Shown here: one piece after another, positions 1 through 7,193 of the stretch
Position numbering within the stretch: position 1 is the stretch's first letter
Layout of the letters: each line of letters starts with the position of its first letter
Virus record (IMG/VR): IMGVR_UViG_3300027759_000056
Coordinates: 1-64,000 of that record
Reading direction: 5' to 3' (one strand)
DNA from: a virus
DNA length: 64,000 nt
The notes under the pieces: model-generated
The model's input: only the letters and a program-made list of their open reading frames with translations
Database searches by the model: none
Told to the model about the DNA's origin: nothing
Position numbers and translations under genes: made by a program

Positions 1-2
1 TA

Positions 3-185
3 TGGCGTAAAATTGGTGATTTAATCCAAATTAAAGAAAAAAGAAGTTTTTTGTTTTGGTATTTACCATTTTTCAAAACAGTGACATACCAAATTGATTT
101 TATCGGTTTAGATTGTTCAGCATTACTAAAAAACCCAAAAACAAAAGAATCAAGAACAATAACAGGAAATGTAAATGTTTTATAA
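3..185 (+). CDS. Hypothetical protein, 5'-truncated
   Basis: An open frame enters from the left edge and reads about 60 codons to TAA at 183-185. The visible part contains an aromatic segment (SFLFWYLPFF) followed by TVTYQIDFIGL. The true start lies outside the window. It is followed after 19 nt by the next small gene on the same strand, so it is probably the upstream member of the 1-1,665 operon. I recognise no family. Confidence 0.5.
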   Translation, partial: WRKIGDLIQIKEKRSFLFWYLPFFKTVTYQIDFIGLDCSALLKNPKTKESRTITGNVNVL

Positions 186-204
186 TAATCTACGGAAGAA
201 AAAA

Positions 205-306
205 ATGAAAACAAATTTTAAAGCAAAGTTATTATGGACGATTGAATTGGTAATTGAATTTGTGATTTATTTAATTATATGGGGTTTAATTATTGAAAAA
301 TTATGA
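205..306 (+). CDS. Small single-pass membrane protein (33 aa)
   Basis: MKTNFKAKLLW is followed by one continuous hydrophobic helix (IELVIEFVIYLIIWGLII). The TGA stop overlaps the next start as ATGA, the arrangement used repeatedly in this operon. The basic N-terminus and single helix predict a small inner-membrane peptide. No function can be assigned. Confidence 0.55.
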   Translation: MKTNFKAKLLWTIELVIEFVIYLIIWGLIIEKL

Positions 307-539
307 CAAATAATAAACAACGAACGGGAGTAGATATTCTATTTGATAGATTTTTAGAACTTTTTTTATTTCATGAGGGTATTCCTGAAGAATTACAAGA
401 AGCATATAACATAGCCAAAGAAGTAGAAAAGACAGCAATTATCAAAGCAGTTAATAAAGGTTGGAATTACCATGAAGATGGTTTTGTGAGTTGGATGGGA
501 GAACAATACTACGAACAAATATACGGAGGTAACAAATGA
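303..539 (+). CDS. Hypothetical protein (78 aa)
   Basis: Soluble, mildly acidic protein with a predicted helical core (PEELQEAYNIAKEVEKTAIIKAV) and a C-terminus ending GGNK. Both ends overlap neighbours by ATGA, so translation is probably coupled. Its last codons contain a canonical GGAGGT (525-530) that serves as ribosome-binding site for the next gene. That is unusual in this window, where such sites are otherwise rare. No family recognised. Confidence 0.7.
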   Translation: MTNNKQRTGVDILFDRFLELFLFHEGIPEELQEAYNIAKEVEKTAIIKAVNKGWNYHEDGFVSWMGEQYYEQIYGGNK

Positions 540-988
540 TAGAAAATGAATTTACACCATACGAACTTGCTTTAGAGTTAAAGCAACTTCAATTTAATGA
601 ACCTTGTATTGCACACTATACTGTTGTTCCCGAAGACAATATTAACTGGTTTACAATTTCTGAACAAGCAGTTACAGGTAATAGTAGTATTTTTGGTTCT
701 AGTAAAAATTACAACACTGAGTGGTTTGAAACAGAAGGTACAATATCAGCACCAACCTATGCACAAGCATTTAGATGGTTTAGAGAGAAGCATAATCTTA
801 GATGTCAAATCAATTATATTGGAGGACTAATCAATAAAACTACATGGTGGGATATTTCTGTTATTGGTCACTATAATACAGACCCTAAAGAATGGGAGAT
901 GAAGTATCAACCATACGAAGAAGCAGAACTTGAATGTCTTAAAAAATTAATTGAATTATTAAAAACCCACGAAGGAGGTAACAAATGA
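536..988 (+). CDS. Hypothetical protein (150 aa)
   Basis: Aromatic-rich soluble protein with a YAQAFRWFREKHNL segment, a pattern common in phage proteins of unknown role. It starts 6 nt after GGAGGT at 525-530 and overlaps both neighbours by ATGA. Its 3' end encodes EGGNK, so it carries the same 14-nt GGAGGT...ATG junction as the upstream gene, now serving the gene at 985. A frame at 597-830 is a shadow. Confidence 0.75.
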   Translation: MIENEFTPYELALELKQLQFNEPCIAHYTVVPEDNINWFTISEQAVTGNSSIFGSSKNYNTEWFETEGTISAPTYAQAFRWFREKHNLRCQINYIGGLINKTTWWDISVIGHYNTDPKEWEMKYQPYEEAELECLKKLIELLKTHEGGNK

Positions 989-1293
989 AAACACATTTAA
1001 TTACAACACTGATATTGATAGGACTTTTAACTCTTTCTGTAGCGATGGCTATGAGCGAATATGTTTTGATGGGAGTTATGGGAACTGTGATTCTTCTATT
1101 TGCTTACTGTGGTGTTTATTTAATTGTAAGTCGCAACATGATAAATAAAAATATGAACGACCAAAATATTAATGAAAAAAATGTTAAACATCTTCAGTGG
1201 CTATATGATAGAATGGCAAATGTTCATGGTGAGAACAAAGACTATGACTACATGATTAAGTTTAAGGAAATTATTGAACAATTAAAAAAATAA
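985..1293 (+). CDS. Membrane protein with two N-terminal helices (102 aa)
   Basis: Two hydrophobic segments (about residues 4-22 and 27-50) are followed by a charged, Asn-rich cytoplasmic tail (NMNDQNINEKNVKHLQWLYDRMANV). Translation starts 5 nt after GGAGGT (974-979) and overlaps the preceding stop as ATGA. It resembles small phage membrane proteins with a soluble tail. No specific role can be assigned. Confidence 0.7.
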   Translation: MKTHLITTLILIGLLTLSVAMAMSEYVLMGVMGTVILLFAYCGVYLIVSRNMINKNMNDQNINEKNVKHLQWLYDRMANVHGENKDYDYMIKFKEIIEQLKK

Positions 1294-1294
1294 T

Positions 1295-1567
1295 ATGAAA
1301 AAACTATTCTTATTCCTGTTAAGGAAATACAGCAAGACGGAATCACAACGAATGGAAATCTATACGGAGTTGTGGTACCAAACCAAATCTGAATATAACA
1401 AAGCAACTGCGTTTGAAAATGTTTACAATATGAACGTTGAGGTTCTTATGTCAAACCCCTTCTTTGTTAGAAGAATTAAGTTTGGTGAAGTAAAACATTT
1501 GGAATGGATAAAAGAACGTTTGGATAATTCGTTTAAGGATAGTATTGAGTTAACATCAAAGAAATAA
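1295..1567 (+). CDS. Hypothetical protein (90 aa)
   Basis: A basic N-terminus (MKKLFLFLLRKYSK) is followed by a soluble region. A VKHLEWIKERL segment resembles VKHLQWLYDRM in the upstream protein, so the two tails may be distant paralogs. The start lies 1 nt after the previous stop (TAATATG), consistent with coupled translation. An antisense frame at 1,423-1,653 is rejected. Confidence 0.65.
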   Translation: MKKLFLFLLRKYSKTESQRMEIYTELWYQTKSEYNKATAFENVYNMNVEVLMSNPFFVRRIKFGEVKHLEWIKERLDNSFKDSIELTSKK

Positions 1568-1569
1568 CC

Positions 1570-1665
1570 ATGATTGATGCAATTGGATATTTTATTGTGA
1601 TGGTGGCAATGATAGGTGGAACAATTTATCAGACCATTAACTACAGGGACCATAATGTGGATTAA
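1570..1665 (+). CDS. Small membrane protein (31 aa)
   Basis: MIDAIGYFIVMVAMIGGTIYQTI forms a single hydrophobic helix with a short polar tail ending in NVD. It follows the previous stop by 2 nt and is the last gene of the left operon. It is supported by contiguity and composition only. Confidence 0.5.
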   Translation: MIDAIGYFIVMVAMIGGTIYQTINYRDHNVD

Positions 1666-1675
1666 CTATCACATG

Positions 1676-1785
1676 CCGGAAACCGTCTCGGAACCCCCAC
1701 CCCCTTTTTCTGACCCCGTCCACCCGTCCTTCGGACGGTTCTCTGACCTCCCGAACCCTTCGGGTGTTATATTGTCCCCCTAATT
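1676..1785. other. C-rich non-coding segment with two UUCG hairpins
   Basis: This stretch is markedly richer in C and G than its surroundings. It holds CCGTC-cttcg-GACGG (around 1,726-1,740) and a second UUCG-capped hairpin with arms CCCGAA and TTCGGG. Neither is followed by a T-run, so a classic terminator is not indicated. I see no reading frame. It separates the left operon from the late-type promoter at 1,818. Confidence 0.45.
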
Positions 1786-1829
1786 ATATCCATCTTAAAA
1801 AAAGGTGGGTTTGATTATATTTATTAATA

Positions 1830-2795
1830 ATGAACCTACAAGAAAACATATATAGGATAAAACAAATGATGGGTCTTCTTACAGAAGAAGAAGACCAACT
1901 TGAAGTAAAAGGGGTTAATCACGGAGTTGTGATTAAACAACCCTATCAACAAGGTCAAGAAGGAGAACAATATAATAGTTTTATAATTGGTGTTACTCAT
2001 TTTAATAAAGAAAATCCAGTATATTTGGAACTTGGTGATATTAATCCTTCAATTATTGAGGAAATAAAACAGGTTGCCACTAACTGTGGATATTACTATG
2101 AAGGAATAGGTGGACCTGATTTAATAAACATTGAAAGATTCTTTAAAGAAGAATTGGGGTTAAATAATATCGTAAAGCACGGAAGTTACGAACCAAAACT
2201 TGAAGATAATAATCCGGACAAAAAGTATTTTATGTATACTTTCTTTTCTAATGGGAATGCTATTGATGAGAAAACCAAAGCTTCGTTGGATGGAATCAAC
2301 CAAGATAAAATCCTATTAGACCAACTTTCCATATTAAAAAATAGTGGTCAGAAAATAAATTCAATTTATGACTTAATTATGTTAGGTGATGGGTCAAAGT
2401 TATTTTGGGAGGGTAGTTTATCTTTTGATGATAATGATAAAAAATGGTTTATTGAACAAATAAAAAATACACCCAACACACAAAATATAATGGGATTACT
2501 ACAAAGCGAGCCAACACCTGAAAATATAAGAAAATTTATTCAAAGTGGGTTTGATATTATGTGGGGAAATTTTGATTCAAAGAAAGACAATTTTGGTTAC
2601 CAAGATGGTAAAAATTTATTGACTAACATGGCGGAAACCGCAACAAAAAGAAGAAGAGAATACATTAAAAACAATTTAGTTTGTGGAATTTATTTTATAG
2701 GTGAAGGACACATAAAATCTTGGCAAGAACAATTTGTAGATACAAAAGTAATTGAACCCATAATGAACTTACAAAAACAAATATCAAAAATATAG
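1830..2795 (+). CDS. Candidate virion protein with LLTE N-terminal tag (321 aa)
   Basis: The first 19 residues (MNLQENIYRIKQMMGLLTE) are amphipathic and end in an [LI]xE site. The same pattern (KKMKTMMGLIKE) opens the polyphosphate kinase at 29,501. The remainder is soluble with no recognised domain. TATTTAT lies 5 nt before the ATG, the phage-specific promoter class of this window. I infer an internal head protein processed by the prohead protease. Function unknown. Confidence 0.75.
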   Translation: MNLQENIYRIKQMMGLLTEEEDQLEVKGVNHGVVIKQPYQQGQEGEQYNSFIIGVTHFNKENPVYLELGDINPSIIEEIKQVATNCGYYYEGIGGPDLINIERFFKEELGLNNIVKHGSYEPKLEDNNPDKKYFMYTFFSNGNAIDEKTKASLDGINQDKILLDQLSILKNSGQKINSIYDLIMLGDGSKLFWEGSLSFDDNDKKWFIEQIKNTPNTQNIMGLLQSEPTPENIRKFIQSGFDIMWGNFDSKKDNFGYQDGKNLLTNMAETATKRRREYIKNNLVCGIYFIGEGHIKSWQEQFVDTKVIEPIMNLQKQISKI

Positions 2796-2807
2796 TATTT
2801 ATTCATT

Positions 2808-2921
2808 ATGAAAAGTTCAAAGAGTACGTATTCAAGATGTAGAAAAATGAGTAAGAAATTTGCCTTAAGAATTAAACAGAACAACGAGGTTCTGAATAAG
2901 GCCAAAGAATCTAACAAGTAA
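2808..2921 (+). CDS. Small basic protein (37 aa)
   Basis: MKSSKSTYSRCRKMSKKFAL continues through a Lys/Asn-rich helix and is strongly basic throughout. TATTTAT ends 5 nt before the ATG, and the gene is closed by the terminator at 2,927. The promoter, start and terminator together support a real gene. It could be a small nucleic-acid-binding virion peptide, but that is inference from charge alone. Confidence 0.55.
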   Translation: MKSSKSTYSRCRKMSKKFALRIKQNNEVLNKAKESNK

Positions 2922-2926
2922 TCTTA

Positions 2927-2956
2927 AACCCCCATCTTATGTTGGGGGTTTTTTAT
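2927..2956 (+). terminator. Intrinsic terminator, copy 1 of 3
   Basis: AACCCCCA (2,927-2,934) pairs with TGGGGGTT (2,943-2,950), followed by a T-run. The same stem, loop (TCTTATGT) and tail recur at 3,496 and 3,706. Confidence 0.85.
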
Positions 2957-2978
2957 TTTATTGTATATTTATATTATT

Positions 2979-3488
2979 ATGAAAAGATTTGTAATTACAG
3001 AAGATGAAAAAAACCATATATCAAAAATGTATGGTTTGATATATGAAAATATGATTAAAATTCCGAAGCAATATGGTGGAGTGAGAGTGGAACTTGGTAA
3101 TTCATCGTCCCCTGAAGATATTATGGATTCTTATAACACTACAGTTGAAGAAGGAACTACTCTTGTTAGTTATTCTGATGGGGTATTTTACAATGAAAAT
3201 GATGAGGAAATTACTTTAGATGTTGTTTTGGATGAATTAAATTATGCGATTAATGGTGATGAAGATGAGGATTATTATGACTCTCCCGTTAAAAAGACAG
3301 GTAGAGTTAGTGATAATGAATTTGTATTTAGTGATTCGGGAATTGACCAACACAAAATTACCTTTAACCCAAAATTTAATACATATGAATTTCGCCATTC
3401 GTCTCGATTAAATGGTTCTTCAGGTATGACAGTACTAACTGATGAACTGATGAAATCATTACTTGATTTTTTAACCAAACGTAACTAA
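2979..3488 (+). CDS. Candidate virion protein with ITE tag (169 aa)
   Basis: The start is set at the ATG 6 nt after TATTTAT, giving MKRFVITEDEKNHISKMYGL. An upstream in-frame ATG would include the promoter. The N-terminus fits the window-wide MKxxxITE pattern, with possible cleavage after E8. The body is acidic (DDSP, EDEDYYDS) and has no recognised domain. Flanked by terminator copies 1 and 2, it is a monocistronic unit. Confidence 0.75.
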   Translation: MKRFVITEDEKNHISKMYGLIYENMIKIPKQYGGVRVELGNSSSPEDIMDSYNTTVEEGTTLVSYSDGVFYNENDEEITLDVVLDELNYAINGDEDEDYYDSPVKKTGRVSDNEFVFSDSGIDQHKITFNPKFNTYEFRHSSRLNGSSGMTVLTDELMKSLLDFLTKRN

Positions 3489-3495
3489 ATACTTT

Positions 3496-3525
3496 AACCC
3501 CCATCTTATGTTGGGGGTTTTTTAT
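3496..3525 (+). terminator. Intrinsic terminator, copy 2 of 3
   Basis: Same hairpin and T-run as at 2,927, placed 7 nt after the stop at 3,488. The match extends through the loop and tail. Confidence 0.85.
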
Positions 3526-3540
3526 TTCATTTATTTTTAT

Positions 3541-3548
3541 TATCTTTG
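3541..3548 (+). promoter_or_regulatory. Bacteroidota -7 element TATCTTTG, leaderless gene
   Basis: TATCTTTG fits the TAnnTTTG consensus and ends exactly 4 nt before ATG 3,553. A start site about 4-8 nt downstream would coincide with the start codon. This is a type example of the host-like promoter class here. Confidence 0.7.
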
Positions 3549-3552
3549 TAAA

Positions 3553-3702
3553 ATGAAATACGAATATACCTATATTAGCAACAAAGATTTTGGACAAGGA
3601 ATGGCTCAGGTTTCCAATTTGGCAAAACAAGGATGGAGATTAATATCAACAGTTACTCGTGGGGGAACCTATAAGTTTGTTTTAGAAAAAGAAGAACAAT
3701 AA
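3553..3702 (+). CDS. Small protein (49 aa), DUF4177-like
   Basis: The start MKYEYTYISNKDFGQGMAQVSN is chosen because TATCTTTG ends 4 nt upstream. The longer frame includes terminator and promoter sequence. The pattern KQGWRLISTVTRGGTYKFVLEKE (two beta-strands after a GW turn) resembles the DUF4177 fold found in bacteria and phages. The role of that family is unknown. It is closed by terminator copy 3. Confidence 0.65.
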   Translation: MKYEYTYISNKDFGQGMAQVSNLAKQGWRLISTVTRGGTYKFVLEKEEQ

Positions 3703-3705
3703 TAT

Positions 3706-3736
3706 AACCCCCCATCTTATGTTGGGGGTTTTTTAT
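3706..3736 (+). terminator. Intrinsic terminator, copy 3 of 3
   Basis: Third copy of the ACCCCCATCTTATG hairpin with T-run. It sits directly upstream of the next late-type promoter. Confidence 0.85.
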
Positions 3737-3763
3737 TTGAAATCTTTTTTGTATATTTTTATT

Positions 3764-4030
3764 ATGATACAGGAAAATGAAACATTAAGTGTTAGGGTGG
3801 ATATGACATATGTTGGTGGTAGATTAAACTTTCAATTGTTTGCCGACAAAGGAGTTAAACCTGAAATGTTGAGAGCCATGTTGGTTGGTGGTGTTGCTTT
3901 AACTATTAAAGCCGAAGAAGGTCCTGAGAAACAAGGTGTGGCAATGAAAGAGGTTATTGATTACTTGACCAGTGAGTTCATCTCAACCGATTCATTTGAG
4001 AATGCCAAGTATGTATATCCAGAGGATTAA
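3764..4030 (+). CDS. Hypothetical protein (88 aa)
   Basis: Starts at MIQENETLSVRVDMTYVGG; the longer frame reads through terminator copy 3. The upstream TATATTTTTATT is a variant of the late-type motif. The sequence alternates beta-strand and helix (KPEMLRAMLVGGVALTIKAEEGPEKQG). No family recognised. Confidence 0.65.
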   Translation: MIQENETLSVRVDMTYVGGRLNFQLFADKGVKPEMLRAMLVGGVALTIKAEEGPEKQGVAMKEVIDYLTSEFISTDSFENAKYVYPED

Positions 4031-4057
4031 AGTATGTTTCAGTGTATTTATTAATAC

Positions 4058-4357
4058 ATGAAAATCATCATTACAGAATCTCAACACAATAAATTACAAA
4101 TGAAACAATGGCTCTTAAGAAGACAAGAGTTATTCATGAGTGAATATAATGATTCTCTTACACAAACTAACCCTTGTAATCATGATGATAGTAAAAGTTA
4201 TGTTAATAGGGTAATACATTACACTATGGATGGACTTCATCCTCATTTTTATTTAAATCATGATTTTGATTATGAGTTATTGTTTGAGGTTATCTTTGAT
4301 ATGGTTTATGTTGATTTAACTGAAAAATATAATTCTGAAATTAAAAATTGCCAATAA
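4058..4357 (+). CDS. ITES-tagged small protein (99 aa)
   Basis: Begins MKIIITESQHNKLQMKQW, one of four proteins here with the ITESQ, LTESQ or ISESQ start. TATTTAT lies 6 nt upstream. The remainder is His/Asp-rich with a short helical C-terminus and no recognised domain. It is followed after 1 nt by another tagged protein, so the pair is probably co-translated. I infer cleavage after E7 and incorporation into the virion. Confidence 0.75.
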   Translation: MKIIITESQHNKLQMKQWLLRRQELFMSEYNDSLTQTNPCNHDDSKSYVNRVIHYTMDGLHPHFYLNHDFDYELLFEVIFDMVYVDLTEKYNSEIKNCQ

Positions 4358-4358
4358 T

Positions 4359-4649
4359 ATGAGATACATAATTAGTGAATCACAACTTGACATAGTTATC
4401 CCTACACCTTTGAAAAGAAGGTTGGATGGTCTACAGGAACTCATGTATGATGTTATGATGAATAACGGTATGAGTTTGGATGCCGATGAATACAATGATG
4501 TGGAAGATTTTGTTAATTATGTAATTGACATAATGATGTATGATATTTTTCCTCACACGGATTACGAAGAGATTCCAACATACGAGAAAATATTAATCCA
4601 TCTTCTTGGTGATAAGATTCGTGAATTTTGGAATGAGAACCAAAATTAA
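4359..4649 (+). CDS. ISES-tagged small protein (96 aa)
   Basis: Starts MRYIISESQLDIVIPTPLKRRL, directly coupled to the preceding stop (TAATATG). The body is acidic and helical. A similar length and tag to the upstream gene suggest a related role, although the bodies show little similarity by eye. Confidence 0.75.
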   Translation: MRYIISESQLDIVIPTPLKRRLDGLQELMYDVMMNNGMSLDADEYNDVEDFVNYVIDIMMYDIFPHTDYEEIPTYEKILIHLLGDKIREFWNENQN

Positions 4650-4650
4650 T

Positions 4651-4665
4651 TATCTTTGTATTTAT
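4651..4665 (+). promoter_or_regulatory. Abutting host-type and phage-type promoter elements
   Basis: TATCTTTG (4,651-4,658) is immediately followed by TATTTAT (4,659-4,665), and ATG is at 4,671. Both motif classes are present without a spacer, which suggests one gene expressed in two phases. Confidence 0.55.
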
Positions 4666-4670
4666 AACTA

Positions 4671-5474
4671 ATGGCTAACGAAATAGACTTTTCAAATTTA
4701 ACAACTGAGGATTATCAAGATTATTGGAATCAGTTTTTAAGATTTTATGCCGATGAGACTGGTAAAAACTTCTCAAAGAAATTACCAATTAGTTACTTGG
4801 ATAAACTTCTTAGAGATGAAATTATTGAAAAATACGAATTAGACACTTCAAGGTATTCAGCAAATAGAATTATTCCACTTACCCAACAACTTATTCAAAA
4901 AGGTGCCATTGAATTTGAAACATTCAGACCTGAAGAAAAGTTTACCGAAAAATATGCAAATCCCCTGTCAAAAATTATATCAAGAATAAAAATCAATCCA
5001 AAATATAAGATAACTATTGGTGAAGAAAAACCAAATGAAGTTTATGTTCGCGTTAACATTGATACAGAAGATTGGTTGAAACTTTCAAATGAAGAAAAAA
5101 AACAAGCCAATGAATTTCAAGCTAATCTAAGAATTAATATTCAAAAGTTTCTTGGTGTTGAATTTGGTTCGCCAGCTCATGGTAAATTAAATATGAACGG
5201 TTATGGTACCAATGTTATGAATGGTGACGAATGGATTACAAATGTCATGAATAAAAAGATTAAAAAGGAAATTAAAGAATCTATATTTAATGAGTATATT
5301 CAACGTATGTCAATTAAAATTAATGGTGACAAATTAAAAATTTCAATTATTAGCCCAAGAAACAGAAGGATGAATAGGTATTGGGATGTAAGAACTCAGT
5401 TTGAAAAATTTATGAAAGATTTATTTGAGAAGTACGGTTATAACAAAGATTCTTTTGAACTTGATTTTGTTTAA
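4671..5474 (+). CDS. Hypothetical protein (267 aa)
   Basis: Soluble charged protein with no signal peptide or [LI]xE tag. The N-terminus (MANEIDFSNLTTEDYQDYWNQFLRFYADETG) is helical. The C-terminal part has strand-rich segments (KISIISPRNRRMNRYW). It is preceded by two abutting promoter elements. No family recognised. Confidence 0.75.
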   Translation: MANEIDFSNLTTEDYQDYWNQFLRFYADETGKNFSKKLPISYLDKLLRDEIIEKYELDTSRYSANRIIPLTQQLIQKGAIEFETFRPEEKFTEKYANPLSKIISRIKINPKYKITIGEEKPNEVYVRVNIDTEDWLKLSNEEKKQANEFQANLRINIQKFLGVEFGSPAHGKLNMNGYGTNVMNGDEWITNVMNKKIKKEIKESIFNEYIQRMSIKINGDKLKISIISPRNRRMNRYWDVRTQFEKFMKDLFEKYGYNKDSFELDFV

Positions 5475-5510
5475 CCTTCAGTTGTAAAGACTATATTTAT
5501 TAAAAAAAAC

Positions 5511-6155
5511 ATGAAAAAAATATTATTAACATTAATTACATTATTCACAATCGTAGCGATGACCTCTTGTGATAATGGAAAAAAAGAAGAGAGTAAAGAA
5601 GAATTTACGCACCAACGTGCATTACAATTATTTCACGGTAAGTTTGCCTTCTGTGGAGCATCACCTGCAACGTTAACAGGAAACAAAATTGTTGTTCAAG
5701 GTGATACATTCCTTGAAGGATGTGCTACATGTCCTGTAATGGAAGGAACTGCTCTTGTGAATACTTTATTGGTTGGTGACCCTTACATCACTCCTGATAG
5801 TACAAACAAGACTGTCTGGTCATACTTTTGGTATTATGATAGTGTTCCTCAAGCACCAACTTGGATAAATCAACCAACGGTAAACAGAACATTTACAATC
5901 ACTGAAACCCCAGGTGGTGGTATGAGCAATATGTGGTGTATGCCATGTAAGATATTACCAAATAAAGTTAATGGTGTAACATTGGCTAAATGTTATGGAC
6001 CAATCAATGAATTGGCTTTACCATTACGTCAATCAGTTAAAGCGTTACCTGGTGAAACATCTGTAACACAAGCACCTGTGGGAGCAACTTATCCTGTCGG
6101 AACAATTATACCCGATGCGGACTCAACAAAACATTATAAAAAAGTAACAAAATAA
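5511..6155 (+). CDS. Lipoprotein of unknown function (214 aa)
   Basis: The signal sequence ends in a lipobox (VAMTSC, Cys20), so the protein should be exported and lipidated. Paired cysteines (FCGAS, GCATCPV, MWCMPCK) suggest disulfides or metal binding. TATTTAT lies 10 nt upstream and a terminator follows. It could alter the host surface after infection, but nothing in the sequence proves this. Confidence 0.75.
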   Translation: MKKILLTLITLFTIVAMTSCDNGKKEESKEEFTHQRALQLFHGKFAFCGASPATLTGNKIVVQGDTFLEGCATCPVMEGTALVNTLLVGDPYITPDSTNKTVWSYFWYYDSVPQAPTWINQPTVNRTFTITETPGGGMSNMWCMPCKILPNKVNGVTLAKCYGPINELALPLRQSVKALPGETSVTQAPVGATYPVGTIIPDADSTKHYKKVTK

Positions 6156-6163
6156 AAATTAAA

Positions 6164-6192
6164 AACCCCACTCAAAAGGTGGGGTTTTTTGT
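6164..6192 (+). terminator. Intrinsic terminator
   Basis: ACCCCAC pairs with GTGGGGT around a TCAAAAG loop, followed by a T-run. It lies between the lipoprotein gene and the convergent small gene ending at 6,193. Confidence 0.8.
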
Positions 6193-6351
6193 TTATTGTT
6201 CTTTTGACATCTTGTACAAAGCGTAAACCGCAATCAACGGTGATACGGACTCTGTAAACCAACCAATTTGGTCTAAGTCAAAGTACAACCTTACAAATGT
6301 TAAAAGTCCTAATACAATCAAAATAATTGGGTAAATAAGTTTTTGTTTCAT
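6193..6351 (-). CDS. Small membrane protein (52 aa)
   Basis: MKQKLIYPIILIVLGLLTFV begins a protein with two hydrophobic segments split by a short DLDQIGW linker. On its own strand TATCTTTG ends 4 nt before the ATG, matching the leaderless class. The exact promoter spacing is strong support for this short gene. Confidence 0.6.
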   Translation of the reverse strand: MKQKLIYPIILIVLGLLTFVRLYFDLDQIGWFTESVSPLIAVYALYKMSKEQ

Positions 6352-6435
6352 ATGTCAAAGATAACATATTAACATTTAAGTTAAAACAATTGTGTTTAAT
6401 ATGTGTATAAGTGTATTTATTAACAGTAGAGAATT

Positions 6436-6567
6436 ATGGATTACATTGTTTACGTAAATAATAAACTTGATTCATTTATTATTTTTCCAAATTCTAATTA
6501 TTCTGTGGACAAAACAGGAAGGGAAACTATTCACAAGTCCTCACCTGTTAAAAACCCATTTTCTTAA
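6436..6567 (+). CDS. Small hypothetical protein (43 aa)
   Basis: MDYIVYVNNKLDSFIIFPNS opens a short soluble frame ending at TAA 6,565-6,567. A TATTTAT motif lies upstream, with a longer leader (16 nt) than usual. The 3' end overlaps the convergent gene by 4 nt. Modest support only. Confidence 0.4.
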   Translation: MDYIVYVNNKLDSFIIFPNSNYSVDKTGRETIHKSSPVKNPFS

Positions 6568-6818
6568 TAATCAATGCCTTTTGTTGCAAAAGTAATATTT
6601 TCAATATCTCTTCTTTTTAATCCCATACTTTTACAAACATTTTCAATATCTTTAACAATCTCATTCTGATAATTAAGTGCTTCGTACTTATTTGATATAA
6701 TGTAAATCAAGTAAGTAGTGTAATCAAAATCATTGTCTTCACGTACCACTATCTCATCCACTGATGGATATTTTGGTTTAACAACCAAGTTCAGTACATT
6801 TTCAATAGCGTTTACCAT
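6564..6818 (-). CDS. Hypothetical protein (84 aa)
   Basis: Alternating strands and helices (YPSVDEIVVREDNDFDYTTYLIYIIS, then a helix KDIENVCKSMGL). A similar layout occurs in the small proteins at 8,843, 9,494, 14,128 and 14,506, suggesting a loosely related family. No known function. Confidence 0.6.
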   Translation of the reverse strand: MVNAIENVLNLVVKPKYPSVDEIVVREDNDFDYTTYLIYIISNKYEALNYQNEIVKDIENVCKSMGLKRRDIENITFATKGIDY

Positions 6819-6857
6819 ATAATTGTAAATATAAGTAAATTACATTATCTTTGTTGT

Positions 6858-7193
6858 ATGGAACCGAATATTATTGATAAAATGGTAAAAGTAGTGAGAG
6901 TTCACTATATGAACCATACGGTTTCAGGAACCTATCAGTTTTGTATTAAAATTGAAGTTGAATTTTTACATCCCATAATGTACGTAAATGGATGGGATAC
7001 ATATCACATTCCAATATATGATAATCTAGGTATGTTAAATGAAACGGTCTATAATGCATTATTTGCGTTACACAAATACTGTGGAGTATCAAAAGAGGAG
7101 TTATTGTTGTGGATGCTATCTAAAATTGATTTTGATAAGGCTTGGGATAAAGATATGTATTTTTGGTTACGTAAAAGTTTTATTAAATACTAG
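6858..7193 (+). CDS. Hypothetical protein (111 aa)
   Basis: Soluble protein, MEPNIIDKMVKVVRVHYMNH at the start and a Trp-rich C-terminus. TATCTTTG ends exactly 4 nt before ATG. The 3' end overlaps the convergent repeat-protein gene by 11 bases. No family recognised. Confidence 0.65.
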   Translation: MEPNIIDKMVKVVRVHYMNHTVSGTYQFCIKIEVEFLHPIMYVNGWDTYHIPIYDNLGMLNETVYNALFALHKYCGVSKEELLLWMLSKIDFDKAWDKDMYFWLRKSFIKY

